Shown: positions 9,389 through 20,956 of the stretch, in pieces
How positions within the stretch are numbered: position 1 is the first letter of the stretch
How the letters are laid out: every line of letters starts with the position of its first letter
DNA from: Bilabrum cf. latius
Lineage: Eukaryota > Bigyra: Bicosoecida > Bigyra > Bicosoecida
Direction: 5' to 3'
Length of the DNA stretch: 64,000 nt
Assembly: GCA_965178125.1 (NCBI GenBank)
Contig: OZ237746.1
Location: forward strand, 310,001-374,000
The notes under the pieces: generated by a model
Databases searched by the model: none
What the model was told of the DNA's origin: nothing
The model's input: only the letters and a program-made list of their open reading frames with translations
Program-made: the position numbers and the translations under genes

Positions 9389-11467
9389 ATGTCAAACAAT
9401 ACAATTAATGATTTACTGAAGGGTATTATGTAGAAACGGTCTAATCAACTTAGGATACAAAATGACCCACAAGTTAGATTAATGATATAGCAAGAAGAAG
9501 ATGAAGCAGAAGCCAGAAGAAAAACCCTAAAAGATGATGCTTTTCTTCGTGCTAATTATGTTCCTATTGATGTTAGAATTGAAAGACAACAACAACAACA
9601 AGGAATTGAAAATATTATTAAAAATATTAAGACTATGAACGCTAAAAAAGAATTACCAATTTATCAAATAGAAAATTTACAATCATTTATAAATAGAAAT
9701 CCAGATTTACCGGATAAATTAAAAAGATAGGTTGTAGATACCATTAATAATATTAATGTAAGGTAGGTAGTAGGACCAGCAAGCGATAAGAAAAAGGTAT
9801 TTGATGGAATTAAAAATATTAATATGAGATTATTTACAACCACTAAAGCACAACGGGACGCAGTATTAGAACAATTACCAAGCGATATGAGAGGATTAAA
9901 AGCAGTTCAAATACGAAACGCTTTACGACAAGCTGGAATCACGAAAACCCCCCAAGGGTAGAATGTTTCACAATTAACTAAAGTTGATGACGCTGTTAAT
10001 GCTTTATAGGATGTGTTAAATCCTCCTGAAGCCGTTCAACAATAGCAAAGAGATGACCCGCAACCTGATAGACCTGAACCAGATAACCCGCAACCGCCAC
10101 CAGAACCAAGACCAAAACCCCCTCCAACACCACAAGAAGCATTAAGCCCAGAACTACAAGAACAAATTGAAGCACTTGAAAGAGTAGCAAACGCCAATCC
10201 TTCAAGTAGTAGAAAAGCACCAAAGAAAACCGAACTAGCATCAATACTCAGATAGTCAAATGTTAAAGGTGTAAAAGGACGGTCTAAAGTTGATTTTATA
10301 AAAAGTGCTTAGAAGAAATTATCAGAACTTAAACAAAAAGCACAAGAACAAGAGGCATCACAATCATCAGGACAAGAAGAAGAAGGGGAGAACGCCAGTA
10401 GAAATTTATCAGGCTAGTTTTCAAAAGTATCACCCGCACCAGTTCCACCTAGTGGATTCTTACAAGCATCACCAGAACCACAAGGACAATCACCAGAACA
10501 AGAACAAGGACAATCACCAGAACAACAACAAAGCACATTTGGTTCTTTAGGACAATCGGTTATGGATGGTATCAGTTATTTAACAGGAAAAACAGGCTCA
10601 CAACCACAAGCACCCCCCGCAGGTCAAGACAGAGGAAAAGGTGAAGCGATGGCAGTAGATGAAGATGGAGAACCTATTACAGATGAATTTGGAAGACAAC
10701 TTACAGAAGTTCAATTCAGACAAAGACAAGCACAGGCAGAACGAGATGAAGCACAAAGACAACAAGAAGAAAAAGAAAGACAAGCTAGAGAACGGAGGGG
10801 AGCCCCAGATGAAGAACCAAGAGATGGAGAAGCCGTAGAACCAGCACAACAAGCACAACCAGCAGAACCAGCACAAGAACCAGCAGAACCACAAGAACCA
10901 CAGAAAACAGATGATGAAATAGCCAAATCAATAGGACAATCAATAAATGCTAAAGGCAATAAAAATGAAATATTATCATAGTTAAAAGCAAGAGGAATAA
11001 ATCCAACAGACGCCAGCCCAACAATTAACACTTTAAAATATATTATACGAAGGCTTAAAGCCGGAGTCTTACAACCTAATTTATCAACTGATGCTGTTAG
11101 GTCTTTAGTAGCTAGAGCAAATACAGAAGGAAGAGCAACCAGAAGTGATAGAACATTAGCAAAATCAAGACTAAACGATACGGGATATGAATTAAGCGGG
11201 AAGCCTCAATGGACATATTCACCACCAGCTCAAGGTTTCGGAAATAAAGACCCTTATAATATGTTAATGAAAGCTATTAATTTAATTATTGATTAGAAAA
11301 TAAAAACATAGAACAGGGGCGGTAGTTGTGGATGTGGCAAGCATAAAGGAGGACAAATTGAACAAGAATATTTTAATATAGCCGGTGGTAAAGGTAATCA
11401 TAATGTGAAGGACAAGGTAAAACAAATCTTATATCAACACTTTGAAAAACTAAGATTATTAAAATAA
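9389..11467 (+). CDS. 692-residue Gln/Pro/Glu-rich viral protein
   Basis: Read with TAG as Gln, one frame runs from ATG 9389 to TAA 11465-11467. It contains about 13 in-frame TAG codons, many inside Gln-rich tracts (MI-TAG-QEEDEAEA, AVQ-TAG-QRDDP). The N-terminal 200 residues look helical. Residues about 215-550 are low-complexity P/Q/E/A sequence, and the segment NKNEILSQLKARGINP is SAP-like. The end contains SCGCGKHKGG. Such a large disordered protein next to morphogenesis genes could be a scaffold, tegument or core protein. I recognise no family. TATATATA precedes the ATG by 2 nt. Confidence 0.75.
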
Positions 11468-11512
11468 TTAGTCTATAGGATAATAATATTTTGTTTTGTA
11501 TAGATATATATA

Positions 11513-11731
11513 ATGGCAGAGTTAGTAGCAACAGCAAGCACGGTTGGTGGGGTGTTGGTTCCTCTAGGATATGCGGGATGCTTCCTTTGGAACTTATGTT
11601 CCTCACTTGCGAATCGTAAAAAATTGTGTTTAGTCCTTCCACGAAAAGGAGGTAAAAGTTCACTTAACAAAAGTTTAACGTCTATAGACCCGAATATTCT
11701 ATTAGTTGATTTAGATGAAGTCCTTAAAGTT
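11513..11731 (+). pseudogene. P-loop viral gene, 5' part, split by retrotransposon
   Basis: These are the first 73 codons of a gene whose remainder is at 20522-20920. A hydrophobic segment (LVPLGYAGCFLWNLC) precedes a Walker A-like KGGKSSL and a Walker B-like NILLVDLDEVL. The coding frame reaches GTT at 11729-11731 and then enters the inserted element, whose first bases supply TGA. The ATG at 11513 is preceded directly by TATATATA. A nucleoside/nucleotide kinase-like NTPase is possible. With the insertion in place the protein would be cut to 73 residues. Confidence 0.7.
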
Positions 11732-11818
11732 TGAACTCTGCTGCGAATCAATGAGTGCTCCTTCTACATGCCCAATGGCCAAATCACGGACCCGCTCCCA
11801 CAGTTGGGGCAGTTCCAT
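11732..11818 (-). repeat. Split direct repeat, 87-bp block, outer copy
   Basis: This begins tgaactctgctgcgaatc and ends ggcagttccat. It is identical by eye to 12506-12592 and forms the left outer end of the element in the window. Confidence 0.9.
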
Positions 11819-11820
11819 AA

Positions 11821-12505
11821 AAAAAAACAAACAGGACGTCCCTGCGCCCGTCCCGCGCCCTCTCCCCCCCACGAGGGACAGTCCGCCCCGAATCGACTGG
11901 TTCTCCTCAGTCGCGTCTCGCGCATGCTATACCACACTCGCCACAAATGTACACGCTACCCCAATCCTTGCATCGTCTGCGCCTCCAGGCTCGCTCCGAT
12001 GCCTCCCCTTCTAGTCCTGCCCCATTCTGATCTGCTGTCTCCCTACGCACCCGTACGTCTCAGCCTTCGCCAGAAATCCTACTGCCTTGTGGTCTGGCCC
12101 CACTCGGCTGCCTCCGCTGCCCCTCCCTCCCCATGGGCCTCCACGCTCCCGAGCCCTACTGGCTTGCTCGGGCCTGTCCGTGCCCCTTCGTCGTCCCCGC
12201 CACGCGTCTGGTTAACCGCGCTCGGGGCATCCCGATCCTCCCCTTTCCTCCGTTCATCTTGGAATCCCCCTCTCCGTCGCCTCCCCCGGTGCCACCCGAC
12301 CCCTTGGTGGGCCGCCGCCCGTCCACCCTGTCACCTCCGCCAAGCTCCCCCGTCTGCTCCTGTCCCCCTCTCACCTGGCCCCCTCGCTGTCACCTCCCGC
12401 CGTTGTTGTCCTCCACCTGCACGTGCGCTGCTGCTGTACCCTCCCCGTCGGAGCCCCCATCGCTGTCTCACAGCCCTCAATCCCAATGTCTGATGACACA
12501 GATAA
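11821..12505 (-). repeat. Split direct repeat, 685-bp block, inner copy
   Basis: This runs from an A7 tract and aacaggacgtccctg to tgatgacacagataa, and matches 19837-20521 along its length. Pyrimidine-rich strand bias (plus strand C/T-rich) is strong throughout. Confidence 0.9.
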
Positions 12506-12592
12506 TGAACTCTGCTGCGAATCAATGAGTGCTCCTTCTACATGCCCAATGGCCAAATCACGGACCCGCTCCCACAGTTGGGGCAGTTCCAT
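12506..12592 (-). repeat. Split direct repeat, 87-bp block, inner copy
   Basis: This is the second copy of the 87-bp block and joins the end of the 685-bp block at 12505/12506. The junction (gataa|tgaac) is the head-to-tail sequence expected of a circularised element and defines both outer borders. Confidence 0.9.
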
Positions 12593-13755
12593 TACTTTCC
12601 AATACTTGCAGCAGTTGCAGCGTGGTCCAGCGCTGCCGTCCACACCCGTGTCGGCTGAGTGAGGTCAACCGAGGAGGGGAGTGGCAGGGGCCGAAGCGCG
12701 AAGATGTTCTCGTTCCGGTAGCGGCGGGCTGCCACCAGAGTCTTCCAGGCACCCGCGCGCATGATGGTGTCGTCCGAGCAGCCCTGCCTACTCAGTGTGG
12801 TGATGGCCGTCACGCGCAGGGAGTGGCCCGACAGGTGCAACTGGGGCCGACCGCAGCACCGGCGAAACTCCGCGATCACTGTAGCCGCCCCGCATCGGGC
12901 TGGTGCGAACAGGTACGCTGGTCCAGTCGATGGGCGGTGCTCGAGGAATCGGCGTAGAGCCGCCACCGATGCGATGCCATGTGCGGCGCGCAGGTACTCC
13001 AGCAAGATGCGGACACCGCAAAAGCGGGCGCCGTGGGGCTGGCCACCGACGTACCGCACCGGACGGACGCTGCTCAGCATCAGGGAGCGCGTGTCCCGCG
13101 ACTTGTTGGGTCCCAGCAGGATCTCGATGGAGCTGACGGCACCGTCCGAGTCCACGCCCACCACCAGGTGGCCCCGTGCCATCCCGCGCTGCTCGTCACC
13201 CACAGTCGCCTGGGCGATTTCGCCCAGACGTGCGGCGCTGAAGAAGGCTACAGCCGCTGCCGTGCGAGCCGCGTGCTCCTAGGGTCCCCGTGGCCGTGCG
13301 GTGAACCACACAGCGAGCCGATGCAGGTCAGCCGGGTGCTTGCGCCCAGAGGCGGCCTTGGAGGCCACCGGGCCGCCCGGTGCCGCTGCCCTGGCCATGT
13401 GGGTGGCGAAGTACGACAGCAACGAGCGCAGACGCTTGGACTGGCCACCCGGCAGGCCGTGCAAGATCACGAACGCCCTGAACACGGTGCTGACGTATGA
13501 GCGCAGAGTCGGTCCACCGATCGTGCCCGTGCGGTCCTCGCCGCGCCACACCGCGTACCTGCAGCACGCGATGTCGAGCGCCCGTTGCGCCCTCAGTGGG
13601 TCCTCGTAGCCTGCACACGGGTCCTCGGCTTCCCCGCGGTCCCGACGGAATTGTTCGAATCCACGGAGGGCTGTAGCCCCTGAAGCCAGACCTTTAGCGC
13701 CACCGCCCGAGAGCGCCCGAACCGTTGCATACACGTCCAGATCCACGGCGGACAC
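12592..13755 (-). CDS. Tyrosine recombinase of the retrotransposon
   Basis: This frame, open upstream of 13755 and ending at TAA 12592, encodes a tyrosine recombinase. The first catalytic Arg is in SAARLGEIAQATVGD. The H-x-x-R box is GHSLRVTAITTL, followed by GAWKT and the nucleophile Tyr in ARRYRNEN. One in-frame TAG (at 13279) joins the N-terminal core-binding and C-terminal catalytic halves. There is no ATG near the start, and the frame is offset by -1 from the upstream RNase H frame, overlapping it by at least 160 bp. Translation by -1 frameshifting or from a separate mRNA is therefore likely. The enzyme recombines the circular cDNA into the target. Confidence 0.85.
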
Positions 13756-16700
13756 CGCGCCCGCTCCACCGTCTCGCCCCAGCGGAGGTAATGGCGAGGC
13801 GAGAAGTTCCGAGAGAGAGCGTCCGCCACGAAGTTGGCCTTGCTGCTCACGTGCTGCGAGAAGAGCTGGAAGTCATGGCGTGTTACGGTAGTGAACAACG
13901 GCCCCAACAGTCTGTTGAGGCACAGGCGGCGTGCAGAGCCCTTGCGAAGAGAAGTACACACAGGCAGATTGTCCCCGTACACGGTCACGTTCCTGCCCGC
14001 GAGCTCCGGTGCCCACCGCTGCACGAGGAGCACCACGGCCGCCAACTCGGCTTGCGGCATCTGACTGGGGCCCACAGTGCGTGGCCAGAATCCCTGGACG
14101 AGGCGCCGGCCGCGATGACTATCGCCCGGAGTGCCGTACAGCTGCAGTGTCCCCCCGAACCCTTCCTTGCTGGCGTCCACGTACATCACTGCCCGAGGTC
14201 CCCGATGTGGGGACGTGGGGAACCGGCGTGAGCGGTTGGCCTGCACGCTGGCACGCAGGGTCCTGAGTGTGTCGAGGATCGGCCGGTCCAGCTGGTGAGG
14301 GCCCCCCCGCAGCGGCATGCGGTGCTGGGCACACTGCAGGAGCCCGAGCTGGGGCTTCAGGCACACCAATGCCCCCGCTGCAAACCCCAACTCTCCGATG
14401 ACGGACTTGAACTCCAACGACGTGGACACCGCCCCGGCCTCGATGATGGATGTCAAGCGCTTCACCAGAGCCTCCTACTTGGCCTGCGGCAGGGCGATCC
14501 GCAGTGCGGCGAGGTCCAGCTCGTACCCGAGGTAGGTGAGCACGGAGCGGGGATGTTCCCCACGCGCCTTGGACCGTGAGATGGGGAAGCCCAGGTACTC
14601 AGCCTCGGACATGAGCTGAGCCGTCATCCATGGGGCCCGGGGTGCGGCAGCGAGAAGCAGCTGGTCGTCGCTGAAGACGGTGGTTGCACACGGCGCGCGC
14701 GGGAGGGCGAAGCTGCAACGCTCACGGAATCTGCGGTTGAAGGCGGTGCTGGTTAGACAGGCCCACCCCGGCGAGGACGCCGAGCCCATGCTGAGGACAG
14801 CGTAGAGAGCTGCCCGGTCCCCCGTCTTGGACCACATGTGACACGCGTCCGCCAGCCGAAGCTTGAGCGAGAAGAACCACTTGGAGAAGTCAATGGCGGC
14901 ACCATGCATCGCCACCCCTGCTGGAAGCTAGCGGTGGAACTTCACGGCCTCCTTCATGACCACGGTGATGTCGTCGAGCAAGCACGGCGTGTACTGCCGG
15001 TAGTCCACAAAGCCATTCACGCCCTTCCCCGTGGTGGAGCTCTCGCGGGCGGACGCGTCCACGATGGCGCGATACTGCCCTGCGGCCTTCTTGGCGATGT
15101 AGCTGGTGAACGAGATGCGAGATGGCGGCACCTCGTGCTCGGCCAGTGGCACGATCCAGCCGGCACGGACAGCGGCACCGTGCGCCAGCTCAGCATGAGT
15201 GCGCGTGGCAGCGTCTGAGTAGCGTGTCTGCTCCACCGCCGCGTCCCGTGGACTGCCCGCGCCGGGGTCAGTGCAGAGTGGGAAGCCGTAGCGGATGCCG
15301 GCCACGGCCGCCTCATACAGAGACAGCGCCTGCCAAGCCGCCGGTCCCCGAGGTTCCGTCGGGGGACAGCGCACGCCGAAGAAGGACTCCAACCGGCGCA
15401 GACGAGCGCCCGTGCAGCGGTGGCCCCGGACAGAGCCGCGGGCGATGGCCACGTCAGCCATCGGGTCGAGGAGCAGTCGGTGTCTGGCGAACTCAGCAGC
15501 CGGAGCTGAGGACACGCGGCGCAGCGGCGCGGAGGTGAAGTCGGCCAAGCGGGTGGAGGGGATGTCCTCGGCCGTCCTGGCTGTGGGAAGCGGCGGCTCC
15601 GCAGCAGCGGCGGCAGCCATGCGGTGCAGCACTCGAGGCAGCGTGGAGCGTTGCCACGTTGCCCGGTCGCGACGTGCACGGTCCTGCACAGCAGGGTCCA
15701 GCAGAGAGGGCACCGGCTTCAAGCGGCGGGAGGAGCTAGCGATCGTCGCGGAGAGGCCGGCTGCCGTCAGGTGTGCCTGGGATGAGGCAGGACCCGTCCT
15801 GGTGATGGCTAAGTCCGAGGCGAGATCCGACCGTGCTGTCTGCCCGACCGCGCGTCCCTGCCGGGGCGCCACGCGAGCCCCACCAGCATGGCTGACACCG
15901 CCCGCCATGATCTCCTGCCTGCTCTCGACTCCTCCACCACGGCTGACACCGTCCTCCACGATCTCCTGCCTGCTCTCGACTCCTCCACCACGGCTGACAC
16001 CGCCCTCCACGATCTCCTGCCTGCTCTCGACTCCTCCACCACGGCTGACCCCGCTCTCCACGATCTCCTGCCTGCTCTCGACTCCTCCACCACGGCTGAC
16101 CCCGCTCTCCACGATCTCCTGCCTGCTCTCGACTCCTCCACCACGGCTGACACCGCCCTCCACGATCTCCTGCCTGCTCTCGACTCCTCCACCACGGCTG
16201 ACCCCGCTCTCCACGATCTCCTGCCTGCTCTCGACTCCTCCACCACGGCTGACCCCGCTCTCCACGATCTCCTGCCTGCTCTCGACTCCTCCACCACGGC
16301 TGACACCGCCCTCCACGATCTCCTGCCTGCTCTCGACTCCTCCACCACGGCTGACACCGTCCTCCACGATCTCCTGCCTGCTCTCGACACCTCCACCACG
16401 GCTGACACCGTCCTCCACGATCTCCTGCCTGCTCTCGACTCCTCCACCACGGCTGACACCGCTCGCCACGATCGCCTGCCTGCTCTCGACTCCTCCACCA
16501 CGGCTGACCCCGCCCTCCACGATCTCCTGCCTGCTCTCGACTCCTCCACCACGGCTGACACCGTCCTCCACGATCCCCTGCCTGCTCTCGACTCCTCCAC
16601 CACGGCTGACACCGTCCTCCACGATCTCCTGCCTGCTCTCGACTCCTCCACCACGGCTGACACCGTCCTCCACGATCTCCTGCCTGCTCTCGACTCCTCC

Positions 16701-17828
16701 ACCACGGCTGACACCGCCCTCCACGATCGCCGGCCTGCTCGCGACTCCTCCACCACGGCTGACACCGTCCTCCACGATCGCCTGCCTGCTCTCGACGCCG
16801 CCAGTGCCGCTGATATGGTCCGCCCCGACCGCATCACGTGCACCCCTGCGGTTCGCCGCGGAGTTGGTGGCGGCAAGTGCACGATGGCCGGCCCGGTGGC
16901 CCCGTGACCATAACGTCGGCAATTTCCAAGATGACCAGAAGCGCCCCCTGGCTTGGGGCGCCGTTGCATTGCGTGGCGGTCTGTACGACCGCCCCCGCAC
17001 CTCAGCCCCTCCGTGCCGAGGTCTACAGATCTGCCCGGTGGGCAGACTGGGTCCCTCCTTCCCTCCCGCCCCATCCTCCGTTGGGGCACGAGTGAGCTTC
17101 GCCTCTCCAGTGAGGCTAGCTGCCGCAAATTGCAACGAGGCACCCGAGGGCACCTGCTGCGCGGGAGTCGATCCTGTCACTCCCCAAGCCGCGTCCTGCA
17201 GTGCAGCATCCTCCCCGTGCTGCCCGCCGAGCCCCCAGCCCCCCGCTGTGGCCCTCCCATTCCACGTGACCGGTGCTGCCGGCCACCACGTCGATCCAAA
17301 TGTCAAACTGCCCCCCCAGCCCCAGGTCTGTCCCCACGGACCCTGCCCAGGCCATCCCCCCCATCGCCAGCACCCACCGGCGCCATCCCCCGCAGGGGCT
17401 GCACCCCCCCACGGTGCACCCCACGGAGATGGCCAGCCGCGACCCCACCGGCGCGCGGCTGCACCCAGGACGGGGAGACGGCCACATGGCCGCCACCCCG
17501 CCGCCCGTGCATCCCGCGTGCGCCCTGCCACCCGCTCCACCGGCGCCCCGTCAGCGCACCCCATCATCTCGCCGTCCGCCGCCCCCCCGGCGGCCCTCCG
17601 CACCTCGCTGCCCGCCCGCACCACCACCGCTGCCGCCGGTCCCGCCGCCACCCCGGCGTCCATCCCCCCCGCCCCTGCCGCCCGCGACGCCCGCGCCCTC
17701 ACCGCCACCTCCCCGGCCGCCGCCGCCACCCGGCGGATGCCAGCGCCCGTCCTACGCCGGCATCGCCTCTGGTGGCGACGGCGGAGGCCGTGCCGAGCGT
17801 GAACACCCAGCGCGGCCCCCTTGGCTAG
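13593..17828 (-). CDS. Reverse transcriptase-RNase H polyprotein of the retrotransposon
   Basis: An open frame follows the gag stop and ends at TGA 13593, with TAG codons at 14928 and 14475 read as Gln. RT motif A is AIDFSKWFFSLKL and motif C is FSDDQLL. RNase H follows with MYVDASKEGFGG, QAELAAVV, VYGDNLPV and FVADALSR, giving the D-E-D-D set. The N-terminal 900 residues are low complexity, Arg/Gly/Ala-rich, and include 18 copies of a 17-residue repeat. No ATG lies at the frame start, so the true initiation or read-through mechanism is unclear; the limit given is the first codon after the gag TGA. Confidence 0.8.
15890..16805 (-). repeat. Minisatellite, 18 x 51 bp, inside the RT frame
   Basis: A 51-bp unit (plus strand gactcctccaccacggctga...) repeats about 18 times, encoding RGGGVESRQEIVEDGVS on the coding strand. 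Because 51 is a multiple of 3 and the unit is GC-rich, all frames stay open on both strands, producing long spurious frames on the plus strand. Variation between units is mostly single bases (EDG, EGG, ESG, ASG). Confidence 0.95.
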
Positions 17829-19811
17829 TCAGTCACCGAAGATGGACCGCCAGTCGCGATCCACATTGGGGGTGCCGTCGGCGCGGCGCCGCGACGTGTC
17901 CGGTTCCGCATCGATGTCGGCCACTCGCTGCATGCACTCGACCAGCAGTCCAGGGACACCGTTCACGGTGTCGAAGGGGGCCAGGAGCCGGGTCAGATCG
18001 GCGTGAGGCGGCGGAGAGGTGGCCGGGTCACGCCACCAGCGGCTGCCCGCTGCCCACGCCGCGCAGCTGCGGAGGCGATCACCCGCGCGCAGCACGTTCT
18101 AGCCGGGGGTGAGCTCGGAGCCCGCCGCGGTGTCATACACCCAGCACATCACCTGCTCCGGGACCGAGGTGGCCTGCCGGAGGGGAGTGGTGGTCCCCAC
18201 CGTCGCGACCATCCTTGCCATGGAGCTCGAGCGGGCCCACAGGTCACCCACCGTGCCCAGCTCCGGCGTGGCCAGGTCACGGCTGCGAGGGGCGCCTGGC
18301 TGCGAGGCGTGCCCGATGAGCGTGCGCCGCATGGCCAGGGCTTGGCACGACCGATGCACCCAGATGCCCTGCACGACTGCTGCCAGCTTGCCCGAGCCGC
18401 TGCCTGCCCCCGCCCGGAGCAGCCCGATGGTGGCGTACGGTTCACGCCGCTGCAGGGCGGACCCCAGGGCTGTCACCGCGGTGACGAAGGAGGCCAGGGC
18501 TGCCTTGCCCGCAGATGGGGCCTTCAGGGCGCGCTCGCCGGCCTTGCCACCACACACCGCGTCCACCATGGCAGCCAGGACGTCAGCGAACTAGGCAGGG
18601 CAGCGCAGGGGCTCCAGCGTGAGCAGCCTGAGGTCGTGCTCCAGAGCCGCACGAAGGAAAGTGCGGACCCCCTCGCGCACGAGGCGGCTGTCTGGGGGCG
18701 GCGCGGCCCCCGTGGCGTCGATCAGTGCGGCCGTCGTGTGAGCCAGCGAGGTGCCTGTGGGGGAGCTAGAGGGTTCAGGGACGGAGCCAGCCGTGACCGT
18801 GTACGTGGGGGGACAAGCGTCGGTTGCAACCGTCTCACCGGGGGGTTGGGCCGCCGTGGGCCGGGGGAACGCCGCCGCCTCGCCCATAGCGACGAGGAGC
18901 GGTAAGACGGAGCCGCCCTCCAGCGGGCGCTTGCGGTACAGGTCAGTGGCCTGCTGAGCCAGCTCCTGGATGGCGTCGCGTGGGGCCATAGCTGCCAGCA
19001 TGTGGAACAGACCGAGCGGGGCTGCGGGGCCGGCGGAGTACTTCAAGCCGCGCAGAATGACCTCAGCCCAGAGTGCCGGGACTCCGGTCTACAGGCGAGT
19101 CTGGAGCCGGCGGGCCGCCTCGGCGAACTCGGCACGATGGACGTCAGGTAGCGGCGGCAGGGGCCCACTCAGGGCGGGCAGCGAGCCCACATCAATGACC
19201 AGCAGGAAATCACCCATCAGCGCCGCGGCGTTGGCCAGCACGGAACGAGCGGGCCCGCGCCCAAGTGCATGCCCCGCCGACTTGCCCAGAGCCACAGCCT
19301 CATCGTCATCCGCTTGGCCCAGCGGGATCCCATCCAAAGAGCCGGCGTCCGCGTCCGGCACGGCGTCCGCCTTGGGCAGCTGAATGTCCTCACAGATAGA
19401 GTCGAGGCGCGTGGACAGCAGCGGAAAATTTGCATGCGTCACGGTCAGGAATGAAGTAACGTAGTCCCGAATCTCCGTCTGCAGGGCTTCGAATTCCGCG
19501 GACCCCAGGCTTTCGGGATCGATGGAGGCCAGCGCGATGGTCATGTCGCCAAGTCGGCGCGTCGCCCAGCGGTCATCCCAGAGGCAACGAGGCTCCGCGT
19601 CCCCAGACGATTTACTCGAGCGAGCAGCAGTCGAATCAGCTGGAGCAGCTGCGTCTGGCACTGCGGTTTGCAGCCACTTCACTGTCAACGGACCGGACAA
19701 GTCTTGCAACGGGGCCAGGATTAGCCGAAATGCCTCACCAGCCCGCCCTGTGCGGAGTGCAACCTGTACAGGGGCAACATATTCAGCCATTCCCGTAGCT
19801 GCAGAAGACAT
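17829..19811 (-). CDS. Gag-like protein of the retrotransposon
   Basis: This is a 660-residue frame from ATG 19811 (MSSAATGMAEYVAPVQVALR) to TGA 17829, with in-frame TAG at 19089, 18591 and 18099 read as Gln. It is Ala/Leu-rich, predicted mostly helical, and has no zinc knuckle that I can see. Its position as the first frame after the 5' repeat, ahead of RT, fits the capsid-like gag of Ngaro/DIRS elements, which is poorly conserved in sequence. The assignment rests on position rather than on a motif. Confidence 0.65.
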
Positions 19812-19836
19812 AGCTGCGGACAGTCCGCCCCGAATC

Positions 19837-20521
19837 AAAAAAACAAACAGGACGTCCCTGCGCCCGTCCCGCGCCCTCTCCCCCCCACGAGGGACAGTCC
19901 GCCCCGAATCGACTGGTTCTCCTCAGTCGCGTCTCGCGCATGCTATACCACACTCGCCACAAATGTACACGCTACCCCAATCCTTGCATCGTCTGCGCCT
20001 CCAGGCTCGCTCCGATGCCTCCCCTTCTAGTCCTGCCCCATTCTGATCTGCTGTCTCCCTACGCACCCGTACGTCTCAGCCTTCGCCAGAAATCCTACTG
20101 CCTTGTGGTCTGGCCCCACTCGGCTGCCTCCGCTGCCCCTCCCTCCCCATGGGCCTCCACGCTCCCGAGCCCTACTGGCTTGCTCGGGCCTGTCCGTGCC
20201 CCTTCGTCGTCCCCGCCACGCGTCTGGTTAACCGCGCTCGGGGCATCCCGATCCTCCCCTTTCCTCCGTTCATCTTGGAATCCCCCTCTCCGTCGCCTCC
20301 CCCGGTGCCACCCGACCCCTTGGTGGGCCGCCGCCCGTCCACCCTGTCACCTCCGCCAAGCTCCCCCGTCTGCTCCTGTCCCCCTCTCACCTGGCCCCCT
20401 CGCTGTCACCTCCCGCCGTTGTTGTCCTCCACCTGCACGTGCGCTGCTGCTGTACCCTCCCCGTCGGAGCCCCCATCGCTGTCTCACAGCCCTCAATCCC
20501 AATGTCTGATGACACAGATAA
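19837..20521 (-). repeat. Split direct repeat, 685-bp block, outer copy
   Basis: This is the outer copy of the 685-bp block and forms the 5' end of the element on its coding strand, just upstream of gag. It presumably carries the promoter. It ends cacagataa, and the viral gene resumes at 20522. Confidence 0.9.
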
Positions 20522-20920
20522 AATGCTGACACCAAACAGGTTTTATACCTAAACGAAGCAGAACGAAGAGGGGACTTATCAACGGCTAAATTATTAAAAT
20601 TTGAACTTATGAAAAAAAGTATTGAGTCTGTAAAGAAAAATTGGTTATAGAAAGCAGAACATAGAGCAGTCTTTTTAACAAGTGATTTTGAACTAGCACA
20701 AGAAATATTCAAAAAATCCAGCATATGCGTAGCTATACCCAGCGATAAACTGTATAGCAAAATCCATAAAGATTTAGATAATGAAGATAAGGATGTAGCA
20801 AGACATTCACGAGCTGAATTTTTGAAAAGTTTTAACCCTAATGAGTATAGCGTGTATAATACGTTTGAAGGGCTTTCATAGATGGTTATGTCAGTCTATA
20901 ATATGACCTACAGAGTGTAA
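20522..20920 (+). pseudogene. P-loop viral gene, 3' part
   Basis: These are the last 132 codons of the gene begun at 11513, resuming in frame with AAT and ending at TAA 20918-20920. Two in-frame TAG codons are present (KKNWL-TAG-KAEHR and EGLS-TAG-MVM). Recognisable stretches are AVFLTSDFELAQEIFKKS and ICVAIPSDKLYSKI. If the 8,790-bp element is excised between 11731 and 20522, the two parts give one 205-residue protein without a frame change. I infer a small NTPase or nucleotide kinase from the P-loop; no family is certain. Confidence 0.7.
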
Positions 20921-20956
20921 TTATTTGAATATTATTAAAATATAAATTAATAATAT

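Larger units (their letters stand above)
11732..20521 (-). mobile_element. Ngaro/PAT-like tyrosine-recombinase retrotransposon, complete
   Basis: This 8,790-bp GC-rich element is inserted in a viral gene. On the element's own strand (minus) the order is a 685-bp repeat (19837-20521), gag, RT-RNase H, tyrosine recombinase, an 87-bp repeat (12506-12592), the second 685-bp repeat (11821-12505) and the second 87-bp repeat (11732-11818). This A...B-A-B layout is the split direct repeat structure of Ngaro, PAT and Kangaroo elements, which integrate through a circular intermediate using a tyrosine recombinase and leave no target-site duplication. I see no methyltransferase domain, which favours Ngaro. 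Gag and RT contain in-frame TAG, so the element uses the host code. Repeat pairs look identical by eye, suggesting recent insertion. Confidence 0.9.

Noticed and set aside
12133-12528. Pro/Ser-rich plus-strand proteins in the 685-bp repeats
   Set aside because: The same frames recur in both repeat copies and reflect pyrimidine-rich composition. They have no domain and oppose the element's coding strand.
15295-17802. 835-codon plus-strand open frame and a 339-codon companion
   Set aside because: They are by-products of the 51-bp GC-rich minisatellite. The RT and RNase H domains fix the coding strand as minus.
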